From assembly GCA_944325555.1 (NCBI GenBank), contig CALVAN010000001.1, positions 1 to 64,000 on the forward strand: a stretch of 64,000 bases of DNA. The letters run 5' to 3'. Made by a program: the position numbers and the translations under genes. Below the pieces are notes generated by a model. The model was not told the origin of the DNA. It worked only from the letters and a program-made list of their open reading frames with translations, and searched no databases. Position 1 is the stretch's first letter; each line of letters begins with the position of its first letter. The stretch comes from Candidatus Gastranaerophilales bacterium (GTDB lineage: Bacteria; Cyanobacteriota; Vampirovibrionia; Gastranaerophilales; Gastranaerophilaceae). Below are positions 9,699 through 18,294 of the stretch, piece by piece.

Positions 9699-11228
9699 TT
9701 AAATCTTTTTAGGTTTAACTGTTTGGTTTATCAGGGTATCCTCGGCAATCAGCTTGTTAATTTCATCAAGCAGCAACTGATTTTTTTGCATAACATCTTT
9801 GTAATGTTCACATGACTGTTCTGCTTTTGTTAAAATATCATCGGTTCTGTGTTTGTCTTTTTTAAGCTGTTTTATTTCCTCAAGCAGGTTGTGCATTATG
9901 GCCTCGATTGTGTTCAGTTTTTGTATTGCGTTGTCGGCTGTTTCTTTATCCTTTTCGTAAGAGGTACGGGCATGTTCAAGTCTTTTTAAAGCCATCTGTT
10001 CTCTGTATTTAAGGTACTTTTTTATTTTTATTTTTATTAAATTGTCTGTTTCCCTGAGCAGTGTCTGCTTAATGTCGACGGGGTAATTGTCGTATCCCGA
10101 AAGTTTTTTGCGGTTTATAAAAGTAATTACCCGATTCATTTGTTTTTGTATGTTCTTTTTCATCTCGGGATGAATTTTTAAATATATTCTGTAAGGGATG
10201 TTCGAGCGCTCGGTATTACATTTTTTACATAGGACTATGCCGTTTTCAATTGTGTCTTCACCCTTCTGGCTTTTTGCTTTAACGTGTTCAAAAGTTGCAG
10301 TCATCTCCTGTGCAAACTTGGATACAATATCTCTGTCTGTGGTTTTGTTTTGGGCGCAAAGAGCAATAAACTCATCCGCAGCCGGAGTTTCGTAGGGGAT
10401 ATCTTTTATAATGTCAAAGATTTTTTTTCTTATGCGTTTTGTTTGGCAGGTTTTAAGAAAGTTGTTATAAATATCTTCTATACAAGCCTTTTTTACATGG
10501 GGTTTGTAATATTCGTTGTTTAGCACCTTCAAGGCTTCGTTATTTGTAACCTGTAATTTTTTTATGTCCTGAAGCGGAAGTTTTTTGGAAAATTCTCTCA
10601 ATCTTTTAAAGACATCTATTTTCTGCTCCATTGCCTGTTTTTTGTAAGCCTGAAACAATTCCGTGTGGAGCTGCGCAACCTCGGGTTTTTGAAAAATTTC
10701 AGCAAAAGTGTTTTTGGGGTATTTTGTTGCGTAAATTTCCATTAAATCAAGGATTTCTTTGTCCTCTTTGCAAAAGTTGTCATAATATTTGCCAAGCTTT
10801 TGCATAACACGGGGAGCTTTTAGCGTAATTTTATCCGCTACGGACATAAATTCCCCGAGCATTATTTTTTTTCGGGGATCGGTATTTTGAAGCAGTTTTT
10901 GGGCAGTTTCGCTTTTAACAAGTTCGGCAATGGTTTTTCGGGGGGAATTTTTAGACAGTTCTTTTACAAAATTAAACGCCCATCCGTCTTTGAACCTGCT
11001 TAAAAAACTGCTCTCCAGTGCTCTTGCCGAGCTTGTACTAAAAGATTGTATAAACTTATCCATATCTTCCGGTTTAAACATTTTTCCGCCGCAAGAGGCA
11101 CAGGTAAGATGAGTAATATTTCTTATATCCTCAACCGGATTTTTTGGCAGCCTGTAGCCAAAATTGATATTTTTATTGTTTTTATATTGTTGATAAGTAT
11201 TACTTATTAGAGGATAAATTGATAACAT
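9699..11228 (-). CDS. HNH-like protein with split zinc site and N-terminal F-G motif
   Basis: This 509-residue protein is unfamiliar as a whole, but an HNH-nuclease-like core is visible. FEHVKAKSQKGEDTIENG supplies H315 and N329, and LCKKCNTERSN supplies C334 and C337, the usual downstream zinc pair. The matching upstream pair is CASC at residues 43-46, so about 270 mostly helical residues separate the two halves. A long coiled coil occupies roughly residues 390-500. Residues 18-24 (NKNINFG) carry the short F-G motif also seen in four other proteins of this window. Nuclease activity is inferred and unproven. Confidence 0.6.
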   Translation of the reverse strand: MLSIYPLISNTYQQYKNNKNINFGYRLPKNPVEDIRNITHLTCASCGGKMFKPEDMDKFIQSFSTSSARALESSFLSRFKDGWAFNFVKELSKNSPRKTIAELVKSETAQKLLQNTDPRKKIMLGEFMSVADKITLKAPRVMQKLGKYYDNFCKEDKEILDLMEIYATKYPKNTFAEIFQKPEVAQLHTELFQAYKKQAMEQKIDVFKRLREFSKKLPLQDIKKLQVTNNEALKVLNNEYYKPHVKKACIEDIYNNFLKTCQTKRIRKKIFDIIKDIPYETPAADEFIALCAQNKTTDRDIVSKFAQEMTATFEHVKAKSQKGEDTIENGIVLCKKCNTERSNIPYRIYLKIHPEMKKNIQKQMNRVITFINRKKLSGYDNYPVDIKQTLLRETDNLIKIKIKKYLKYREQMALKRLEHARTSYEKDKETADNAIQKLNTIEAIMHNLLEEIKQLKKDKHRTDDILTKAEQSCEHYKDVMQKNQLLLDEINKLIAEDTLINQTVKPKKI

Positions 11229-11303
11229 AACACATGTATAATACAGGTAAATAAATTTTTTTGTTATCTTTATTACTTTAAAAAAAAATGATATATTAAA
11301 CTT

Positions 11304-12317
11304 ATGGCAAAGATTAGAAGTTTAGCATTACGGGACATTCCGAAACTTAAAAAAATGATTTCCATGATATCAAACCTGAGCGGTACAGAGGTGCCTTTCG
11401 GGTATAAATCATATGTCCCATTTCCGTTTAATGTAATAAACAGAATTTTGCCGTTGAGTTTAAAATTCGCCTCGGACTCATACGTTGCAATGGAAAACAA
11501 CAAACTCTGCGGGCTTGTAACGCTAAAACCGCAGGAAAAGAACCCCCAGAGCTGGAGAATCAGCAAACTTTTTCTTGATGAAAACGGCTATGATGTCGGA
11601 CGCCAGCTGGTGAGTTTTGCCATTGCAAAATACGGTGCAATGGGAGCAAATACTTTTATGGTAAAAGTGGACGAGGACCACGAAGAGCTTCTGGAGCTTT
11701 TTTCAAAGGGCTGCGGTTTCAGGGTTTGCGCTTCCGAACAGCTTTGGAAAATGGAAGAGATAAAAGTTGCGGGGCCGTCTTTGGACAAGGGATTTTTCAG
11801 GCCTTTTAAAAACTCCGATGCCTCAGCTGCTGCCGGTATTTTTAACGAACTTATTTTTCCTCATTTCAGATATTCGCTTGCCAAAACTCCGGGAGAATTT
11901 GAAAATGTTATGTTTACAGGTTTGTACAGAACATCTTTTTTCAGGTATGTTCTGGAAGACAGCTCCACGCATTCGATTAAGGGATATTTTTCCATTCAAA
12001 CAAATGACAACGAAAACTTTATTTTAAATATTGATTTGGTCAGCGCTTTTGACAATTATCTGCCTGATGTAATAAATTTTTCGCTCAGCCAGATTTTTAT
12101 GCGCAAGAAAAAGTTTAACTTTTTTGTACGCAACAAAAAATACCAGACAAGCGGTGCAAAAATAGAAAAATATCTTAAAGAAAACGGTTTTGAAAACGTT
12201 AAAAACCAAATAGTGCTTGTAAAAGACTATTACAAACGCATTCAGGAGGATGAAAGATACTCCAAACCGGCAATTGCATTTTCAGAAATAAGCAGAAAAC
12301 CCGCTTTTAAGATTTAA
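11304..12317 (+). CDS. GNAT-family N-acetyltransferase-like protein
   Basis: The 337-residue protein starts with a GNAT-like module (about residues 1-155). It shows IRSLALRDIPKLKKMI, a central strand SYVAMENNKLCGLVTL, and SWRISKLFLDENGYDVGRQL in the acetyl-CoA-binding position. The C-terminal half (about 160-320) looks like a second, more divergent GNAT-like unit (FRPFKNSDASAAAGIFNELI). The substrate is unknown. It is divergent from the HNH-like gene, with 75 bp between. Confidence 0.65.
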   Translation: MAKIRSLALRDIPKLKKMISMISNLSGTEVPFGYKSYVPFPFNVINRILPLSLKFASDSYVAMENNKLCGLVTLKPQEKNPQSWRISKLFLDENGYDVGRQLVSFAIAKYGAMGANTFMVKVDEDHEELLELFSKGCGFRVCASEQLWKMEEIKVAGPSLDKGFFRPFKNSDASAAAGIFNELIFPHFRYSLAKTPGEFENVMFTGLYRTSFFRYVLEDSSTHSIKGYFSIQTNDNENFILNIDLVSAFDNYLPDVINFSLSQIFMRKKKFNFFVRNKKYQTSGAKIEKYLKENGFENVKNQIVLVKDYYKRIQEDERYSKPAIAFSEISRKPAFKI

Positions 12318-12414
12318 CTATTAATTTTAATTAAATTTGTGTCTAAAACTCTTTAATTATGCTTCTTAAGGTCTTATAATACTATTGTGTTTATTAAAGA
12401 TTAAGGAAGTTGGT

Positions 12415-12849
12415 ATGAAAATAGGTTCAATCGGCGGTGCACAAAAAAGCCCTAATTTTTCGGGTCTGTGGGGTAAAGAAAGTACACTAACAACGGATAA
12501 CATAAGATACGATTACGGCATGGAAATGGATTACGGAACTTATGAAGAAACTATCTATAAAGAATATTATCCGTTTTTAGATGAATCTGATGAAAATATA
12601 GAAAAAATTAAAAAAGAAAATTCAAAATATTCTTTTAACGAAGGGGGCAACGATGATATGGTTGAAAGAAACTATTCAACCGTAGTGAAGGTTATGCCGA
12701 GAATCCCTGTCAGTGCTGCGGAATATAACGCATACATCGCAAGAGAACTTTTGTCCAAGCAGGAAAGTGAAGTTGAAGACAAATTAAAAGGAGCACACCT
12801 GCAGCAGTTTTTGAATGTTCCCCCAAGAACAATTGATACACAAGGCTAA
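12415..12849 (+). CDS. hypothetical protein with N-terminal F-G motif (144 aa)
   Basis: I do not recognise this protein. It is acidic, with many Tyr and Glu residues, and no signal peptide or membrane segment. Residues 11-17 (KSPNFSG) carry the short motif shared with the proteins at 9699, 23956, 24422 and 45507. The start at 12415 is chosen for the AAGGAAG site just before it. A TATAAT box lies at about 12375. It ends 3 bp from the convergent scpB gene. Confidence 0.6.
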   Translation: MKIGSIGGAQKSPNFSGLWGKESTLTTDNIRYDYGMEMDYGTYEETIYKEYYPFLDESDENIEKIKKENSKYSFNEGGNDDMVERNYSTVVKVMPRIPVSAAEYNAYIARELLSKQESEVEDKLKGAHLQQFLNVPPRTIDTQG

Positions 12850-12852
12850 AAT

Positions 12853-13410
12853 TTAATTTTCTTCAACAAAATCCGACAGGTCGAGGTGTTCTTCAAAATC
12901 CTCGTCCCCGTTGTCACGTGCCTGTTTTTCAAGGTCTATGATTTTAGCCAGAGTTTTGGCGTCGCCTTTTAGTTTAAAGTATTCTTTAAATTTGGGGGTT
13001 GTTCTCAAATTGAACGAACGACCGTTTTTATCTCTGTGGCGGGAAATCAGCCCCATTTTTAAAAGTTCCTGCACGTGCTCGTAGGCGTTTGAGCGCAGTT
13101 CTTTTAAATAAGACTGTCTTATAGGCTCTTTTAAAGCAATAACGGTGAGTGTTTTTAATACCGCAGGCTTAAGCTCAACGGGGCAAAGCTGCTCCACTAT
13201 ATCCATGTATTCTTCTTTAACCTGCAGGATATAGCCGTTTTCGTCGTCGATTTCCAGTGCGCCTTCACGTGCGGAATAATCCATAATTAAATCGAGCAAA
13301 GCTTCTTCCACGACAGCTTCGTCTTCTTTTAATATCTCTGCAATATCTTTGACCTCAAGAGCCTGTGCAGTGATGAACAATACCGCTTCTATTCTTGCTT
13401 TAAGTGACAT
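12853..13410 (-). CDS. scpB: segregation and condensation protein B
   Basis: ScpB is the winged-helix partner of ScpA in the condensin complex. From the start at 13410 it is 185 residues, typical for the family. It shows SLKARIEAVLFITAQALEVKDI, then VLKTLTVIALKEPIRQ and a second winged-helix region (LLKMGLISRHRDKNGR). A GGAGA site lies 8 nt before this ATG; a longer frame from 13461 lacks one. A TATAAT box overlaps the leader. Confidence 0.93.
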   Translation of the reverse strand: MSLKARIEAVLFITAQALEVKDIAEILKEDEAVVEEALLDLIMDYSAREGALEIDDENGYILQVKEEYMDIVEQLCPVELKPAVLKTLTVIALKEPIRQSYLKELRSNAYEHVQELLKMGLISRHRDKNGRSFNLRTTPKFKEYFKLKGDAKTLAKIIDLEKQARDNGDEDFEEHLDLSDFVEEN

Positions 13411-13490
13411 GTTTAAATCTCCGGTCATATTATAGCACAAATCATTCCTGCATAACAGCAAAAGCAGTTATTCCGAACAGAAGAAAATAT

Positions 13491-13699
13491 GTCCGAGTGG
13501 GACCTCGCTTGTAGGAGTGGTACACGGAGTGCGAGTGGCGCCGAGTCTAGCATCTTACGACTCTGCCGAAGAAACAATTGATAATTGTTTCTGAGAGGTA
13601 GACCCCTTGCACTTGTTGCCGGTGCCCGTGTTATGCCGCCAATATCGTACTTGTTTATTGCACCGGTTCAATGAGTTGTCGGGGTCAGTTGACTATATG
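13491..13699 (-). repeat. structured dispersed element, family A copy A2
   Basis: Reading on the minus strand, the fixed end CATATAGTCAACTGACCCC lies 5 bp after the priA stop. The P2 stem here is CCGGTGC (13660-13666) with GCACCGG (13619-13625), which differs from copies A1 and A4 on both arms together. The plug-in hairpin is GAAACAATT/AATTGTTTC inside the CTACCTCTC and CGGCAGAGT linkers, followed by a second small unit ending GACTCGGCGCC. The far end carries CTCGC/GCGAG. Confidence 0.85.
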
Positions 13700-13704
13700 A
13701 AATA

Positions 13705-15966
13705 CTACAAAATATCAATCGGGTCGACATCCACGGTCAGCCTTATGTCCTCGGGAAGCTTAATCTGATTTAAAAAGGAAATCACAAACCTGTGCCCTTT
13801 TTCACCCAGCTTATTTTTTACAAGAATCTGAAACCTGTAATAATCCTGCAGTTTTTCAATAACGCAAGAGGTCGGCCCGAGCACTGCAACCGGCTCTGTC
13901 AGCTGCATTTTGTCCACCACCTCGTTAAGACGCATTGCAATTTCCTGAGCGCTTCTTTCCGCTCTGAATTGATTTTTTGAAGCAAGTATTATACGTATAA
14001 TCTGGCTGAACGGCGGATAATCAAAATCCTCTCGTGCTTCTATTTCCGTTTTGTAAAATGTTTCATAATCCTGTTCCTTTGCCGTTTCCAGCCCGTAAAA
14101 ATCTGGATTGTAAGTTTGAAAATAAACTTCACCGGGGTTGTCGCCCCTTCCGGCACGCCCAGCAACCTGCGTTAAAAGCTGAAATCCTCTTTCACATGAG
14201 CGGTAATCGGGCAGGTTAAACCCGTTGTCCGCATTTATAACCCCGACAAGCGTAACGTTGGGGTTGTCAAGCCCCTTTGCAAGCATTTGAGTACCGATTA
14301 GTATATCGATTTTTCCGTTTCTGAAATCTTCCAGTATTTCAATATGTTGATTTTTTTTGGACATAATATCGCTGTCTAAGCGTACGATGTTGCAATCGGG
14401 GAAAAGTTTTTTGGCTATAACTTCAACCTTCTGCACGCCGGTGCCGCTGTTTTGCAAAGCTTCACTTCCGCATTTGGGGCATTTTGTAACCATCGGCTGC
14501 TCATGTTCACAGTAATGGCATTTTAAAGTTTGTGTCTGTGAGTGAAAAACAAGCGGTATTGCACACTTCGGGCATTGAATAACCTCTCCGCATGCCAGAC
14601 ACTGTGTATAAGTGGAAAAGCCCCGTCTGTTTATCAAAATAATGGTTTGTTTTTTATCACGCAGATTTTGCTCGATTGCACTGACCAACGCCCTTGAAAA
14701 AACTCCGTGGTTGGCTCTGAAATGCTCTTCTCTCATGTCTATTACACGTACTTTTGCCATCGGATAATCGTTGTAACGCCTTTTTAAGGTCAAAAGGTTC
14801 CCCGAATTTTTTGCGTAATAGTAGGTGTTTATATCAGGAGTGGCGCTGCCTAAAAGCAGCGGGCAGCCGTTTAGTTCCGCCAGTTTTTGTGCGACTTTTT
14901 TTGCGTCGTATCTGGGGGCAGGCATGGTTTGTTTGTAAGAGCTGTCGTGCTCCTCGTCAATGATAATCAAACCGATGTTTTTAAGCGGAGCAAACACGGC
15001 CGAGCGGGCGCCGGCAAGGATTCTTATTTGATTGTTTTTAATTTTTTGCCATACGTCGAATTTTTCGCCCTCTGAAATGCTGGAGTGCCATATTGCCGTT
15101 TTATCTATGCCGAAACGCCTTGCAACACGCTGTGTAAGAACGGATGCAAGAGCAATTTCCGGTGCAAGAAACAACACGTTTTTCCCCTGTTCAAGCACCT
15201 TTTTTATTGTTTTAAAATAAACCTCTGTTTTACCCGAAGAGGTTACGCCGTGCAAAAGTATTGTACTGTAAGAGCCGAGCCTTTTTTCTATTTCTTCGTA
15301 TGCGTACTCCTGTTCTTCCATCAACTGCGGGAATTTTTCAAGCTTTTGCTGTTTAAAAATTGAAAGCGGGTTTCTGAAAATTTGCTCTTCCGTTATTTCT
15401 ACGCAGCCGAGCGACTCCAGTTTATTAACGGTAGCACGTGTGGTCTTTGCGGATTTTTCAAAGTCTATGAGTCTTGTTTTGCCTGTTTGTTCAAGTATTT
15501 TTAAAATTTCCTGCTGTCTTTTAGAGGCGTTTTCATATGTTTTAAAAGAGATGTATTTTTCGCTTTGTTCTTTTTGTACGCCGTTTAAAAATTTCATCGG
15601 AACAGCACATTCTATTACGTTTTGTATGCTGCAGGCGTAATAAGAGGCAACCCATTCCAGAAATTTTAAGTAATTCAAATCAAAAATCGGCGTGTAATCA
15701 AGGATTTTGGCAATTGATTTTGCTTTTATGCCTTCGGGCAGATAGTTTGTAAACCCGCACACAAACGCATTTATCAGTCCCATGCGCCCGAAGGGCACCA
15801 GCACGGGCATGCCGGTTTTTATTACGGGTTTCATATCCTCGGGGATAAGATAGCTGAAGGTCTTTACGCCTATCCCCTTTATTGAAGTAAGAACAAGGGC
15901 ATATTTATTCAACATGCCCTCTTGTAGTTCTTCTTTATTGTCAAGGTTTTTTGACATTTCCTGCAT
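13705..15966 (-). CDS. priA: primosomal replication-restart helicase PriA
   Basis: PriA recognises stalled forks and reloads the replisome. The protein is about 753 residues and carries the N-terminal DNA-binding region, Walker A LLHGVTSSGKTEVY, the DEEH box IIIDEEHDSSYK, and the zinc-binding insert with paired cysteines (CLACGEVIQCPKC, then CHYCEHEQPMVTKCPKC). QVAGRAGRGDNPGEV is helicase motif VI. The start is uncertain: Met4 and Met18 are alternatives. It lies 3 bp after the PC4-like gene, so the two are co-transcribed. Confidence 0.95.
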   Translation of the reverse strand: MQEMSKNLDNKEELQEGMLNKYALVLTSIKGIGVKTFSYLIPEDMKPVIKTGMPVLVPFGRMGLINAFVCGFTNYLPEGIKAKSIAKILDYTPIFDLNYLKFLEWVASYYACSIQNVIECAVPMKFLNGVQKEQSEKYISFKTYENASKRQQEILKILEQTGKTRLIDFEKSAKTTRATVNKLESLGCVEITEEQIFRNPLSIFKQQKLEKFPQLMEEQEYAYEEIEKRLGSYSTILLHGVTSSGKTEVYFKTIKKVLEQGKNVLFLAPEIALASVLTQRVARRFGIDKTAIWHSSISEGEKFDVWQKIKNNQIRILAGARSAVFAPLKNIGLIIIDEEHDSSYKQTMPAPRYDAKKVAQKLAELNGCPLLLGSATPDINTYYYAKNSGNLLTLKRRYNDYPMAKVRVIDMREEHFRANHGVFSRALVSAIEQNLRDKKQTIILINRRGFSTYTQCLACGEVIQCPKCAIPLVFHSQTQTLKCHYCEHEQPMVTKCPKCGSEALQNSGTGVQKVEVIAKKLFPDCNIVRLDSDIMSKKNQHIEILEDFRNGKIDILIGTQMLAKGLDNPNVTLVGVINADNGFNLPDYRSCERGFQLLTQVAGRAGRGDNPGEVYFQTYNPDFYGLETAKEQDYETFYKTEIEAREDFDYPPFSQIIRIILASKNQFRAERSAQEIAMRLNEVVDKMQLTEPVAVLGPTSCVIEKLQDYYRFQILVKNKLGEKGHRFVISFLNQIKLPEDIRLTVDVDPIDIL

Positions 15967-15969
15967 TAA

Positions 15970-16215
15970 TTATTCCGCCCCTTCAAGGCTCATTAATTCT
16001 TTCATTGCTTCGTCAACTGCATCTTTTAACAATTCAAGATTGTCGGGAGAAACCGTTACGCCTTTTTTTGTCGGCAGCCAGTTTTGACCGTCATCTGTTG
16101 TATAAAAAATTCTTAAATCAAGGTAGCTTTTACCTTTGTATTCGTTAATGGAAATTTGAAGCTGTTCGGTTGCGCTTCTGGGGATAGTTGCTATCAATTT
16201 GGGTTCTGCAGCCAT
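15970..16215 (-). CDS. PC4/p15-type ssDNA-binding transcriptional coactivator homologue
   Basis: This 81-residue protein matches the PC4 (p15) fold. The core reads INEYKGKSYLDLRIFYTTDD, then NWLPTKKGVTVSPDNLELL and a C-terminal helix. The family binds single-stranded DNA, usually as a dimer, in both eukaryotes and bacteria. An AAGAGGAG ribosome-binding site precedes the start. It lies directly upstream of priA with a 3-bp gap, which suggests a role at replication forks or on exposed single strands. That role is inference. Confidence 0.75.
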   Translation of the reverse strand: MAAEPKLIATIPRSATEQLQISINEYKGKSYLDLRIFYTTDDGQNWLPTKKGVTVSPDNLELLKDAVDEAMKELMSLEGAE

Positions 16216-16386
16216 GGTTTTAACTCCTCTTATTAATTATCAAAAATTATTGTAGCACAATTTTGATAAAAAATTATGCCAAAATGCATAAAAAACTCTG
16301 AGTAACAAACTTTGGTGCAACGTATTTCATATTAAATTTGTTGATGATAAGATTATAATTAAGTATTAAACAAAAAGGAATTGAGA

Positions 16387-17889
16387 ATGTCAGAAAATAA
16401 CACCCTTAATGCACCTACTCTTAATGCGATAAGAAATACAAGAATCCAAAAACTAACGGAATTGGCTGATAAAGGTATAAACCCTTATCCTTATTCATAT
16501 GATAAAGATGCTTCTGCTAAAAATCTGCAGGAAAAATACAAAGATTTGCCTGCCGGTGAAGAAACAAATGACACATACCATGTTGCCGGACGTGTAATGG
16601 CAATAAGAAATACAGGTATGTTTATTGATTTGATGGACGCATCGGGCAAAATCCAGATTTTCTCTCACAAAGAAAATATGGATCCTGAAAAAATTAAAAC
16701 CTTAAAACTTGTTGATATCGGTGATATTGTTGGTTTTCAAGGTACCATAAGAAGAACCCCGAGAGGCGAGTTGAGTATTAAAGCAACGGATTTTAAAATT
16801 TTGTCAAAATCTTTGCTGCCTCTGCCCGAAAAATTCCACGGCTTAACAGACGTTGAAACCAGATACAGACAGCGTTATGTCGATTTGATAATGAACGAAG
16901 AGGTAAGAGATACCTTCAGAAAAAGAAGCCTGATTATACAAAAAATCAGAGAATACCTTGCTAAACACGGCTTTTTAGAGGTTGAAACTCCTATCCTGCA
17001 GACAACTGCCTCGGGTGCTAACGCAAGACCTTTTACAACGCATCACAATGCGCTTGATATGGATTTAACTTTAAGAATTGCGCTTGAGCTTTATTTAAAA
17101 AGACTCATCGTGGGCGGTGTTTCCGAAAGAGTTTACGAAATCGGCAGATGCTTCAGAAACGAAGGTATCGACACACGTCACAACCCCGAATTTACAATGA
17201 TTGAGCTTTATCAGGCTTATGCCGATTACAATGACATGATGACCCTGACCGAAAATATGGTTGCTTATGTCGCTCAAGAGGTTCTGGGTACAATGAAAAT
17301 TAAATACGGCGAAAACGAAATTGATTTGACTCCGCCGTGGGACAGAAAAACCATGCTCGGCGCCATTAAAGAAGCAACAGGCGTTGATTTTATGGAAATT
17401 TATGACGCAAAACAGGCTGTTGAAGCGGCTAAAAAACTTAATGTACCCGTTGATGACGAGATGAACTGGGGTCAGGTGGTTGAAGCCGTGTTTGAAGAAA
17501 AAATCGAACCTTCTTTGATTCAGCCCTGCCACATTATAGATTATCCTCGTGAAATTTCGCCGCTGGCAAAGGTTCACAGAGATAACCCGAGATTAACAGA
17601 ACGTTTTGAAACACGTATCAACGGCTGGGAACTCGCTAACGCATTTTCCGAATTAACAGACCCGATTGACCAGAGAAGCAGATTCGAGGCACAGGCTCTG
17701 GCTAAAGCAAACGGCGATGAAGAGGCAATGGAACTCGATGAAGACTTTATTACCTCGCTTGAATACGGTATGCCTCCGACAGGCGGTATGGGTATGGGTA
17801 TCGACAGACTGGTTATGCTGTTGACCGATTCTCAAACAATCAGAGATGTCATTGCCTTCCCGACAATGCGTCCGCTGGATAACAAGTAA
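16387..17889 (+). CDS. lysS: lysyl-tRNA synthetase, class II
   Basis: LysS charges tRNA-Lys. The protein is 500 residues. The N-terminal OB-fold anticodon domain includes YHVAGRVMAIRNTGMFIDLM. Class II motif 2 is RCFRNEGIDTRHNPEFTMIE and motif 3 is GMPPTGGMGMGIDRLVMLLT. The AAGGAATTGAGA site before the ATG at 16387 sets the start. A strong terminator follows at 17910. Confidence 0.97.
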   Translation: MSENNTLNAPTLNAIRNTRIQKLTELADKGINPYPYSYDKDASAKNLQEKYKDLPAGEETNDTYHVAGRVMAIRNTGMFIDLMDASGKIQIFSHKENMDPEKIKTLKLVDIGDIVGFQGTIRRTPRGELSIKATDFKILSKSLLPLPEKFHGLTDVETRYRQRYVDLIMNEEVRDTFRKRSLIIQKIREYLAKHGFLEVETPILQTTASGANARPFTTHHNALDMDLTLRIALELYLKRLIVGGVSERVYEIGRCFRNEGIDTRHNPEFTMIELYQAYADYNDMMTLTENMVAYVAQEVLGTMKIKYGENEIDLTPPWDRKTMLGAIKEATGVDFMEIYDAKQAVEAAKKLNVPVDDEMNWGQVVEAVFEEKIEPSLIQPCHIIDYPREISPLAKVHRDNPRLTERFETRINGWELANAFSELTDPIDQRSRFEAQALAKANGDEEAMELDEDFITSLEYGMPPTGGMGMGIDRLVMLLTDSQTIRDVIAFPTMRPLDNK

Positions 17890-17909
17890 TACGGAAATTA
17901 AAATAAAAA

Positions 17910-17941
17910 AGTCAGGTTTAAAAATAAACCTGACTTTTTTA
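17910..17941 (+). terminator. intrinsic terminator of lysS
   Basis: The 11-bp arms AGTCAGGTTTA and TAAACCTGACT are followed by six T residues. The hairpin begins about 20 bp after the lysS stop. Confidence 0.9.
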
Positions 17942-17994
17942 TGTCGCTTTTTTAACTTTTTTGCACAACACTATATTTTTTGAAATAATTATTT

Positions 17995-18275
17995 CATATA
18001 GTCAACTGACCCCGACAACTCATTGAACCGGTGCAATAAACAAGTACGATATTGGCGGCATAACACGGGCACCGGCAACAAGTGCAAGGGGTCACTTGAG
18101 CAAAATTATAGCTTAGGCGACCTCGCTACCTCTCCTAATTGTTATTACAAATTAGGTGCCACCGGCACATTGACTCGGCAGAGTGTGTACCACTTCTAGC
18201 TTGAGTTGTTGGCAAGCCGAAGGCGAGCCATACAAATCAGGATGCCCTTGGGTACAAGCGAGGTTCCTCCCAGAC
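17995..18275 (+). repeat. structured dispersed element, family A copy A3
   Basis: The fixed end CATATAGTCAACTGACCCC starts here, about 55 bp beyond the lysS terminator. P2 is CCGGTGC (18028-18034) with GCACCGG (18069-18075), and P1 and P4 match the other copies. The plug-in hairpin is CTAATTG/CAAATTAG plus a GTGCC/GGCAC unit. A further insert runs from about 18200 to 18250. The element ends 20 bp before the amidase start and only a few bases before its ribosome-binding site, so it could form that gene's leader. Confidence 0.85.
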
Positions 18276-18294
18276 ATATTGTATGAGGAGTGTT

